9,686 bases of DNA from Mageeibacillus sp. UBA1212 (GTDB lineage: Bacteria > Bacillota > Clostridia > UBA1212), in NCBI GenBank assembly GCA_002309655.1, contig DBXM01000019.1, positions 130,232-139,917 of the forward strand, in the 5' to 3' direction. The notes under the pieces are model-generated. The model did not search any database. It was not told where the DNA came from and saw only the letters and a program-made list of their open reading frames with translations. Every line of letters begins with the position of its first letter. Within the stretch, counting starts at the first letter, position 1. Made by a program: the position numbers and the translations under genes. Positions 1-5,855 of the stretch are shown here, one piece after another.

Positions 1-33
1 GAGTCCGCTGTGCTACCATTACACAATTCCGCT
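1..33 (-). tRNA. tRNA, 5' part only (cut by window edge); tRNA-Gln(CUG) most likely
   Basis: On the minus strand the 33 nt fold as the 5' half of a tRNA: a 7-nt acceptor strand, two linker bases, a D arm with stem GUGU/GCAC and loop AAUGGUA (A14, G18-G19 and A21 in place), then the 5' side of an anticodon stem (GCGGA), C32, U33 and a first anticodon base C34. The other two anticodon bases lie outside the window, so the isotype is not proven. The D arm and the GGACUC start resemble tRNA-Gln(CUG); Gly(CCC) is an alternative but fits the acceptor register less well. A promoter lies 46 nt upstream (79-106). The tRNA class call is firm; the isotype is inference. Confidence 0.82.
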
Positions 34-78
34 GTGTTTCCGTCCCGGCCAGGGCCCTTCCTGAGCGGAACGCAATAT

Positions 79-106
79 AGTATACCACATTTTTTTAAAA
101 GTGCAA
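79..106 (-). promoter_or_regulatory. Sigma-A type promoter for the tRNA
   Basis: Read on the minus strand: -35 TTGCAC (101-106), 16-bp spacer, -10 TATACT (79-84). Both hexamers are close to consensus. A start near position 71-73 would give a leader of about 38 nt before the tRNA 5' end. Confidence 0.8.
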
Positions 107-270
107 GCGTTTTTTTGAGTTTATGCGCAATTTGTGTGTGATTTGCGGATTATTCCCGGTCATTTCCGGAAAATGCGCGCGAAAACCGGCCGCGTTCAGG
201 CCCTCTCCCGCCCTTTTTCCCGGCCTTCCACCTTCCGGGCAGTTCAAAAATACTTAAATCTTTCTAAAAA

Positions 271-283
271 GAGTGAAACACTC
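271..283. promoter_or_regulatory. Palindrome GAGTG-AAA-CACTC over the htpG -35 region
   Basis: A perfect 5-bp dyad with a 3-bp centre sits 12 bp upstream of the -10 hexamer and covers the -35 position. This is where a repressor, or an activator replacing a weak -35, would bind. It is not the CIRCE arrangement (TTAGCACTC-N9-GAGTGCTAA), because the half-sites are inverted and the spacer is too short. Regulator unknown. Confidence 0.4.
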
Positions 284-301
284 GCGCAAAAGTAGTATAA
301 T
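273..301 (+). promoter_or_regulatory. Promoter of htpG with a perfect -10 and weak -35
   Basis: TATAAT at 296-301 is a perfect -10 hexamer. At 17-bp spacing the -35 is GTGAAA (273-278), a poor match to TTGACA, which suggests factor-assisted or repressed expression. A start near 308 would give a leader of about 130 nt. No obvious sigma-32-like motif or CIRCE element was seen. Confidence 0.6.
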
Positions 302-439
302 GTCCGTCGGCGGTACGGATGTGTTCGTCAAGAATAATAATTTCCCGGAAATCTCGCGCCGTATTCCCGCGCCTGCATTTTCCGGAAATAGAACCCGCAC
401 CCGACGAAAATCATTCACAACAGGAGATGTTCATCAGCA

Positions 440-2548
440 ATGGAAAACACTCACGGCTCGGTGCAGATCAACACCGAAAATATTTTCCCAATCATCAAAA
501 AATGGCTTTATTCCGAGAAGGATATCTTCCTCAGGGAAATCGTTTCAAACGCGGGCGACGCGATCAGCAAGCTCCGCAAGCTGGTCAATATTGGCGAGGC
601 TGAGGTTGAAGACGACCCTCACTGGAAGATCGAGGTTATTTACGACTCCGAAGCCGGCACTCTCACGGTCACCGACAACGGTATCGGAATGACTGCCGAA
701 GAAGTCGACAAGTACATCAACCAGATTGCCTTCTCCGGGGCCAAGGATTTCATCGAAAAGTATGAAGGCAAAGCCGACTCAGACCAGATCATCGGTCATT
801 TCGGTCTCGGTTTCTACTCCTCATTCATGGTCTCAGACAAGGTCGAGATTGACTCGCTCTCGTTCCTTCCCGGCTCAAAAAGCGTTCACTGGGAGTCCTC
901 CGACGGCATGACCTTCACGATCGGCGACTCCGAACTCGGGGACCGCGGCACATATGTGACGATGCACCTTTCCGACGACGCAAAGGAGTTCCTGACGAAG
1001 GAAAAGCTCTCCGAGGTGCTTGAAAAGTATTTCGCGTTCTTCCCTTACGAAATCTACCTTACCGACGCGAAGGATATTCTCGAGGCCGGGGACGAAGAGA
1101 CCGTTGTCGGGCCTGAAGACGAGTCCGGCGAAAACAAGGAAGGAGAATCCGGGGAAAAGCCGGAGAATGAAACCGCAGAAAATGCCGAAAAGAAGGAAAA
1201 AGCTGCGCCTGCCCCCATTAACGACACCAACCCTCTCTGGAACCGGAACCCCAACGACATTTCCGAGGAGGACTACAAGAAGTTCTACCGCAGGACTTTC
1301 TCGGATTACGAGGACCCGCTCTTCTGGATTCACCTCAACGTCGACTATCCGTTCAATCTGAAAGGCATTCTGTTCTTCCCGAAAATCCGCGACCGCTACG
1401 AACGTTTCGAGGGCCAGATCAAGGTATACTACAACCAGGTTTTCGTTGCAGACAACATAAAGGAAGTTCTTCCGGAGTTCCTGATGCTCCTGAAAGGCTG
1501 CATCGACTGCCCCGACCTGCCGCTCAACGTCTCCCGGAGTTTCCTCCAGAACGACGGCTACGTGAACAAGATCTCCGCTCACATCACCAAGAAGGTTGCG
1601 GACAAGCTTAACGGTCTCTTCTCGACCGAGCGCGAAAACTACTGCCGCTACTGGGACGACATCAACCCGTTCGTGAAATACGGCTGCCTCAAGGACGAGA
1701 AGCTCTACGATAAAATCAAGGATTCGATCGTCTATAAAACCACTTCCGGCGAGTATTTCACTTCCGGCGAATACCTCGAGAAGACCTCCGGCAAGGGCAA
1801 TGGCGAAGGCGACGGCAAGACGGTTTACTACACCGACGACAAGGTCATCCAGTCGCAGTATATCAAGCTTCTGACCGACCGCGGGATTCCGGTTATCGAG
1901 ATGAACGGAATTATCGACAGTCCTTTTATGCAGTTTATCGAGTACAAGGTCGGCGGCGGTCTTCGCTTCACGCGCGTCGATTCCGACGTCGCGAACAGCC
2001 TTAAGGACAACACAGGCGACGGCGGTGGGGATTCCGAATTCGGCAAGGAAATCGCCGAAACGCTCGCTCCCGTGTTCAGGAAGACTTCCTCGAAGCCCGG
2101 TCTTAACGTAACCTGCGAAAAGCTCTCGGTTTCGATGCCGGCTATAATGCTTCTCTCCGAACAGGCAAGAAGACTCAGCGATATGATGCGCCAGTTCGGC
2201 AACCCGGGATTCGAGTCTGAAAACGACAGCGATCTGACGCTCTGCCTCAACTCCAACAGCCCCGCGGTTCAAAAGCTTCTGGCGCTCGTCAAGGCCGGAA
2301 ATTCCTCTGAAAACACCTCTGAAAATTCCACCGTTGAGGTCGCGGAAGACGCCCACGTTGAGGTCGCGGAAGACGCCACGGAATCCTCGCCCGAAGCAGA
2401 GCCTGCGGAAAAGTCCTTATCTCCCGACGCCGAGCTTCTCGCGCGGCAGATCTACGGTATCGCCCTGCTCGCTCACAAGCCGCTCGATTCGGACGCCATG
2501 AGTTCGTTCATTGACGACTGCTCCAAGATTCTCGAGAGAGCTTTCTGA
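440..2548 (+). CDS. htpG: Molecular chaperone HtpG (bacterial Hsp90), with acidic inserts
   Basis: ATP-dependent cytoplasmic Hsp90-family chaperone, 702 aa. The N-terminal GHKL ATPase domain (about 1-212) has the LREIVSNAGDA helix with E33 and N37, DNGIGM at 79-84 and GHFGLGFYS at 119-127. The middle domain (about 265-500) carries the catalytic-loop arginine in LNVSRSFLQ (R366). The C-terminal dimerisation domain follows, with an amphipathic helix near 567-587. Typical bacterial HtpG is roughly 620-640 aa. The excess lies in a Glu/Asn/Lys-rich linker (about 214-258), a Gly-rich insert (about 447-460), a Gly/Asp-rich stretch near 523-533, and an acidic Ser/Glu insert (about 621-662) with a repeated VEVAEDA. 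There is no MEEVD tail. AGGAG (422-426) lies 13 nt before the ATG, a long spacing; an ATG at 427 is out of frame. Monocistronic, ending at the 2590-2613 terminator. Confidence 0.97.
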   Translation: MENTHGSVQINTENIFPIIKKWLYSEKDIFLREIVSNAGDAISKLRKLVNIGEAEVEDDPHWKIEVIYDSEAGTLTVTDNGIGMTAEEVDKYINQIAFSGAKDFIEKYEGKADSDQIIGHFGLGFYSSFMVSDKVEIDSLSFLPGSKSVHWESSDGMTFTIGDSELGDRGTYVTMHLSDDAKEFLTKEKLSEVLEKYFAFFPYEIYLTDAKDILEAGDEETVVGPEDESGENKEGESGEKPENETAENAEKKEKAAPAPINDTNPLWNRNPNDISEEDYKKFYRRTFSDYEDPLFWIHLNVDYPFNLKGILFFPKIRDRYERFEGQIKVYYNQVFVADNIKEVLPEFLMLLKGCIDCPDLPLNVSRSFLQNDGYVNKISAHITKKVADKLNGLFSTERENYCRYWDDINPFVKYGCLKDEKLYDKIKDSIVYKTTSGEYFTSGEYLEKTSGKGNGEGDGKTVYYTDDKVIQSQYIKLLTDRGIPVIEMNGIIDSPFMQFIEYKVGGGLRFTRVDSDVANSLKDNTGDGGGDSEFGKEIAETLAPVFRKTSSKPGLNVTCEKLSVSMPAIMLLSEQARRLSDMMRQFGNPGFESENDSDLTLCLNSNSPAVQKLLALVKAGNSSENTSENSTVEVAEDAHVEVAEDATESSPEAEPAEKSLSPDAELLARQIYGIALLAHKPLDSDAMSSFIDDCSKILERAF
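2332..2377 (+). repeat. Tandem 22-bp direct repeat (24-bp period) inside htpG
   Basis: The same 22 bp occur at 2332-2353 and 2356-2377, encoding VEVAEDA twice in the acidic C-terminal insert of HtpG. Just upstream, a 10-bp unit CCTCTGAAAA is repeated at 2304-2313 and 2316-2325 (12-bp period), giving SENTSEN. Both periods are multiples of three, consistent with in-frame expansion by slippage. Confidence 0.85.
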
Positions 2549-2589
2549 TTATACCAAATAACAAATTCCGTTTATTACGCGTCTCCTTT

Positions 2590-2613
2590 CCTCCGGGATC
2601 GGAGGCGCTTTTT
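2590..2613 (+). terminator. Rho-independent terminator of htpG
   Basis: CCTCCG (2590-2595), loop GGAT, CGGAGG (2600-2605), then CGC and a T5 run at 2609-2613, starting 42 nt after the htpG stop codon. Confidence 0.8.
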
Positions 2614-2634
2614 ATTCTTCCCGGTTTCCGTGGC

Positions 2635-2801
2635 GCGCCTCTCTTTACCCGGCACCGCCATTCTACGCCTTTCACAAGCGTTTTTGGTCGTTTGCCAAGC
2701 GACAAATATAAGCAACCGGCCGCAACCGGGAAATGTCAGAATAAGGCTCTTATCAGCCGCAAACCGGACCGCAGACAGGCGCAGTAAATAAAGAGAGGCG
2801 C
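2635..2801. repeat. Spaced 13-bp inverted repeat in the convergent intergenic region
   Basis: GCGCCTCTCTTTA at 2635-2647 is the exact reverse complement of 2789-2801, with 141 bp between. It lies in the 330-bp gap (2549-2879) that otherwise holds only the two terminators. No transposase, clear target duplication or convincing coding frame was seen. It could be a degenerate small mobile element remnant or chance. Confidence 0.4.
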
Positions 2802-2804
2802 CGC

Positions 2805-2856
2805 TAATAAAGCAAAAGAGCCCGGCCCCCTGCAAACATTAGAGCGGGGGCCGGGC
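2805..2856 (-). terminator. Strong terminator of the five-gene minus-strand operon
   Basis: On the minus strand an 11-bp perfect GC stem, GCCCGGCCCCC (2846-2856) with GGGGGCCGGGC (2820-2830), closes a 15-nt loop and is followed by a T-rich tail TCTTTTGCTTTATT. It starts 23 nt after the stop codon at 2880. The plus-strand reading lacks a T tract. Confidence 0.88.
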
Positions 2857-2879
2857 CTTCCGTATCAATAATAAAGCAA

Positions 2880-3845
2880 TCAATGGATCGCGTATTTTTC
2901 CGACTCGTGGAATTTTTCCTTTGTCTTTTTTCCGGTCTTTTCGTCGATCAGGTAGCGCTTGTCGAGCTTGTTGATGCCCTTGTCGACGTAGATCTTCTCG
3001 GGCGGCACGAGGAGCTTCTCGGGGCGTTTCAGATATTTGTAGAGCAGGCGCGCACTCTCGGCGTAATAGTGGCCGTCGCAGATTCTCTCGTCGCCGACGA
3101 TCTTGATTCCCATGAAGCGCTTTTTGATGATGTTGCCGTCGGAGTCGGTGACGACCATCGTGCGTTTTTTGCCTATAGCAAGGAAAATTGAGGTGGTGCC
3201 GAACTCGTAGATGTGGTGGTAGATCGGCTCGATTCCGATGGAGCCGATGTTGGTGATGAAGAAGCCGGTGTGGAACGGGCTGACCTTGTTTATGAACTTG
3301 GGCATGCAGTTGTGGCGGTCCATGAACATCAGCGTGTTCACGACGAATCTGCAGAGCCAGTGCGGGAGCTTTCCGATGATGTTGATGGTGTCGTCCGTGT
3401 CGTTCGAGTTCTCGACGACCTTGTTCTCGTCAACAATCTTCTTGAAAATGCTGACCACGTCGGCGAGGGTGCCGTCCAGCGGAAGTTCCGGCTTGACGAG
3501 AGTTTCGCCGCCCGCGACGGTGAGGCCTTTTTTGATCATCATCGAGAGGCAGAAATGGTTGCGCGCGTAGATCTTGCTGTTGACCACGAACCGGTTGAGG
3601 TACGGGCGCTGCGAGATGGTTCTCAGAACCGCCGCGATAACGACGTGGTAGAGCGAGAGACCCGGCATCTCCTCCTGGTGCTCCCTGATAAAATTCTCGA
3701 TCGCGGTAATTTCGATGTCGTCCTCGAAGTAGACCTGCGAGTCGACGCGGTCCTTCATGATGTAAGGAATGAGCAGGAACGGACCGTCAACGTTCTTCAC
3801 GCGGTAGCCGTCGTATCTGTCACCGTATTTTCTGGTTAGTTTCAT
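2880..3845 (-). CDS. Stand-alone 2-oxoacid dehydrogenase E2 / chloramphenicol acetyltransferase-fold protein, His position replaced by Glu
   Basis: A 321-aa cytoplasmic protein with no signal peptide. It matches the catalytic domain of E2 acyltransferases and CAT: a helix at about 66-88 ending in RPYLNRFVV, the GFFITNIGSIGI strand (194-205) equivalent to the E2 'TxSNxG' motif, and DERICDG at 252-258 aligned with the E2 DHRxxDG motif. The acyl-transfer histidine position is Glu253, while Asp257 and Gly258 are kept. There is no lipoyl or E3-binding domain and no E1 or E3 gene nearby, so a role in a dehydrogenase complex is unlikely. The tail (about 273-321) is Lys-rich. GGAGG lies 5 nt before the ATG. 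Last gene of the operon, 45 nt after the phosphoesterase. I recall related stand-alone proteins in Clostridia being annotated as E2; the substrate is unknown, and it may use CoA thioesters differently or be non-catalytic. Confidence 0.8.
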   Translation of the reverse strand: MKLTRKYGDRYDGYRVKNVDGPFLLIPYIMKDRVDSQVYFEDDIEITAIENFIREHQEEMPGLSLYHVVIAAVLRTISQRPYLNRFVVNSKIYARNHFCLSMMIKKGLTVAGGETLVKPELPLDGTLADVVSIFKKIVDENKVVENSNDTDDTINIIGKLPHWLCRFVVNTLMFMDRHNCMPKFINKVSPFHTGFFITNIGSIGIEPIYHHIYEFGTTSIFLAIGKKRTMVVTDSDGNIIKKRFMGIKIVGDERICDGHYYAESARLLYKYLKRPEKLLVPPEKIYVDKGINKLDKRYLIDEKTGKKTKEKFHESEKYAIH

Positions 3846-3890
3846 TTTTGCCTCCGAATAATTTCTGAAATATCTGTGTAATTTTGCATT

Positions 3891-4805
3891 CTAAAAGTTC
3901 ACTATTGCAACCTCCGGAGTCGTTCCCAGCCTGATCGGCAGGAAGCTCTGACCGAGCCCGCAGGTGATATATAGAACGTTGTTGGCGCAATAGTCATAAA
4001 GTCCGTAAACGTAGCCTTTTTTGGGCAATTCGTCGTTCCTGAGGAGCCGGAACTCGAGGTTGAACGGCATGTAGATCTGCCCGCCGTGGGTGTGCCCCGC
4101 GAGCGTGAGGCTATTTACCGCGGATTTTTCCACCGCCTCTTTGATATTCGCCATGATGTCCGGGTTGTGCATCAAGAGGACGAGCCTGCCGTTTTCGCCT
4201 GTTTCCGCGGCCGCCCGTTCAAAAAGCTCCTTTTGAGTTTCCGCGTTCGAAACGGTCATGTCGTCGAACCCGCACACGACAAGGTCGAAGCCGAGCCCCT
4301 CAACCGGAACCCGCTCGATTTCATTCCTGAGAACGTGAACGTTATTCCCGCACGCCTCGATTTTGGCGCAGTATTCGGCGATTTCCTCCTCTTTTTCGCC
4401 GCAGACGTGGTGCGCGTCGTGGTTCCCTGTGACTACGAGAACGGTCTTGCCGCGAAGCTCCGCCGCCAGAAACCGCATGAATTCCAGCATCTGCTCAACG
4501 CCCCTGCCGTTCTGGCACAGATCGCCAGCGACCATTACCGCGTCAACGTCGGCTTTTTCCAGCGCCGCGACGACCCGTTCCCTGCCCGCCTCGAACATCG
4601 GGAAGTGAAGGTCCGATATAAGTCCGATCCGCGCGTACCCTTCCGTGCGCTCAGTTCCCTTTACGTCGGCAAAAACCTCTGTCACCTTCAGCCGTTTGGT
4701 GAGCGAGTAGCACACGAGAAAAACGCAGAGACCGACGACCGCGCAGGCACCCAAGAATATTCCCAGGCGGGCTGCCGTCACCGCCAGAATCGCATTTTCC
4801 ATCAT
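3891..4805 (-). CDS. Membrane-anchored metallophosphoesterase (YkuE/YaeI-like)
   Basis: A 304-aa calcineurin-like phosphoesterase behind one N-terminal membrane helix (about 10-34). The dinuclear metal motifs are complete and in order: SDLH (D65, H67), GDL (D95), GNHD (N128, H129), MHNPD (H213) and GHTHGGQ (H238, H240). This layout fits the YkuE/YaeI branch, whose members are membrane-associated and whose substrates are poorly defined; the same superfamily includes lipid pyrophosphatases such as LpxG. TKRLK after the helix follows the positive-inside rule, which favours a cytoplasmic catalytic domain (inference). The start follows the surface-protein TGA (4812-4814) by 6 nt, with only a weak GGAAA before ATGATG, so translational coupling is likely; Met1 or Met2 could be used. 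Confidence 0.93.
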   Translation of the reverse strand: MMENAILAVTAARLGIFLGACAVVGLCVFLVCYSLTKRLKVTEVFADVKGTERTEGYARIGLISDLHFPMFEAGRERVVAALEKADVDAVMVAGDLCQNGRGVEQMLEFMRFLAAELRGKTVLVVTGNHDAHHVCGEKEEEIAEYCAKIEACGNNVHVLRNEIERVPVEGLGFDLVVCGFDDMTVSNAETQKELFERAAAETGENGRLVLLMHNPDIMANIKEAVEKSAVNSLTLAGHTHGGQIYMPFNLEFRLLRNDELPKKGYVYGLYDYCANNVLYITCGLGQSFLPIRLGTTPEVAIVNF

Positions 4806-4811
4806 TTTCCG

Positions 4812-5759
4812 TCACTTTTTGCCGATTATCTTCTTTTCCTCGTCCGTCACGAAGATCGCCTTCCTGCGCCAGATCGCGGCGCCTAAAGCGATTCCTATCC
4901 AGACGCCTCCCACGAGCGAAAGGAGCGACCAGAACACTACCGCGCCTACGGGAATCGCGCTGTCTCCGCCGTTCCCGCTTCCTCCCGGTACGTCATCGGG
5001 TCTTATCACGTCGGACGTGGGCGTCGGTTCGGGCGTCTCTTCGGCATACTCAGTCGGTTCCGGGGTCTGTGTAGCGCTTTCGGTCTCGATTACCGCCATC
5101 GTCGGCGTGGGAGTCGGCGTTGCCGTCGGTGTGGGCGTCGGCGTGTCGGTGGGCACTTCGGTCGGCGTTGGCGTCACGTTCGGGTCCGGAGTCTGGTCAG
5201 GTCCGGGCGTAGGTGAAGGCGTGTCCGTCGGTTCCGGCGTATCCGTCGGCGGCGGCGTCACGCGCGCGATCTCGTAAACGGTTTTCGACGTCATTCCCGA
5301 CATGTTCCCCTCTGAAACGTACGCCTGCACCGTGATCTTCGAGACCGGATTCTCGTCCGCGGTAAAATGAATTATGCACACGGTCGCGCTGCCGCCCGAA
5401 ATAATAAGGTTCGAGTTCGATTCCGCCTCGATCGAAAGCACCGAGTTTTTGTACTCCGTTTTGATTGAAAAGCCGTTCACGGGCTCCACAAGCGACACGG
5501 AAAGACCGTTGACCTCGACTGTGATGCCGCCGGTTATCTCTCCGTTGCCCGAAAGGCCCTCGATCGCGATCTCGACCTCGACCTGCTCGCCGGCGTTGTA
5601 AAGTCCCGAAGGCCAGCGCGCAATCGCCGAAAAGCCGGCCGCAATTACTGTAGGATGCGCGTTTTGCGCCGCGAAAGCGATAACAAGAACGGCCGCAAAC
5701 ATGATAACAGCCGCCGCGAACGCCGCCTTTTTATTCGATTTTGTCGAGCTGTCAGCCAT
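4812..5759 (-). CDS. Cohesin-like surface protein with Thr-Pro stalk and C-terminal membrane anchor
   Basis: A 315-aa envelope protein. Basic N terminus, then a hydrophobic segment (about 12-32) acting as signal peptide or anchor. A beta-rich domain follows (about 38-167) whose start, LYNAGEQVEVEIAIEG, resembles the opening strands of cohesin domains. Residues 168-248 form a low-complexity Thr/Pro/Glu stalk with TPTPTP runs, as in surface proteins of Clostridia. A second membrane helix (about 268-295) is followed by a 20-residue basic cytoplasmic tail, so the domain would sit outside the cell. It lacks an LPxTG signal. AAGGCGG lies 7 nt before the ATG. It is 95 nt downstream of the protease gene and 6 nt upstream of the phosphoesterase. 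Possible roles are docking a partner protein or sensing; the cohesin assignment is by eye and needs a profile search. Confidence 0.75.
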   Translation of the reverse strand: MADSSTKSNKKAAFAAAVIMFAAVLVIAFAAQNAHPTVIAAGFSAIARWPSGLYNAGEQVEVEIAIEGLSGNGEITGGITVEVNGLSVSLVEPVNGFSIKTEYKNSVLSIEAESNSNLIISGGSATVCIIHFTADENPVSKITVQAYVSEGNMSGMTSKTVYEIARVTPPPTDTPEPTDTPSPTPGPDQTPDPNVTPTPTEVPTDTPTPTPTATPTPTPTMAVIETESATQTPEPTEYAEETPEPTPTSDVIRPDDVPGGSGNGGDSAIPVGAVVFWSLLSLVGGVWIGIALGAAIWRRKAIFVTDEEKKIIGKK

Positions 5760-5818
5760 TCGTCAACCGCCTTGCCGCGCCTTTTTTTCGGGCGTTGCCC
5801 GTTCCGTGCGCAGTTCTT

Positions 5819-5847
5819 AGTTTACTCTTTTTTCGCCTCTGCCGCAA
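5819..5847 (-). promoter_or_regulatory. Possible weak internal promoter before the surface-protein gene
   Basis: On the minus strand TTGCGG (5842-5847), 17-bp spacer, TAAACT (5819-5824), in the only sizeable gap (5760-5855) of the operon. Both hexamers are weak, but the -35 and spacing equal those of the promoter at 7596-7624. No terminator with a T tract was found in this gap. Confidence 0.3.
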
Positions 5848-5855
5848 CAGAAAAT

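Larger units (their letters stand above)
162..389. repeat. 14-bp perfect inverted repeat bracketing the htpG promoter (candidate operator pair)
   Basis: ATTTCCGGAAAATG at 162-175 is the exact reverse complement of CATTTTCCGGAAAT at 376-389. Each copy is itself centred on the palindrome TTTCCGGAAA (163-172 and 379-388). A near copy, TTTCCCGGAAAT with one extra C, lies at 341-352. One site lies about 100 bp upstream of the -35 region and two lie in the 5' leader. No other copy of TTTCCGGAAA was seen in the window. Function as operators is inference. Confidence 0.5.

Noticed and set aside
271..283. CIRCE element (HrcA operator) upstream of htpG
   Set aside because: CACTC and GAGTG half-sites are present but in the opposite order and with a 3-bp rather than 9-bp spacer; flanking TTAG/CTAA bases are missing.
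273..692. Plus-strand frame overlapping the htpG promoter and start
   Set aside because: It begins upstream of the predicted transcription start and overlaps HtpG in another frame. The Arg/Ser-rich translation looks like a shadow.
875..2356. Long open frame (493 codons) antisense to htpG
   Set aside because: It mirrors the codon pattern of a certain gene. Its translation has Val/Leu/Glu-rich antisense composition, no recognisable domain and no ribosome binding site evidence.
2575..2835. Possible small minus-strand gene of 86 codons in the intergenic region
   Set aside because: It starts inside the operon terminator stem and runs through the htpG terminator. No ribosome binding site, and the product is basic low-complexity with no family resemblance.
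2880..3845. Chloramphenicol resistance acetyltransferase
   Set aside because: The length is larger than typical CAT, the HHxxxDG catalytic histidine is replaced by Glu, and sequence features fit the E2 catalytic domain at least as well. No resistance function can be supported.
5092..5170. Repetitive GTCGGCGTGGGC-like DNA as a possible mobile or CRISPR-type repeat
   Set aside because: It is simply the coding sequence of the TPTPTP stalk. Units are irregular, in frame and have no spacers.
5779..5791. Short hairpin CGGGC-GTT-GCCCG in the gap before the surface-protein gene, as a terminator
   Set aside because: The only homopolymer run is on the 5' side in the plus strand and is an A run after the stem on the minus strand, so neither strand has the required T tract.
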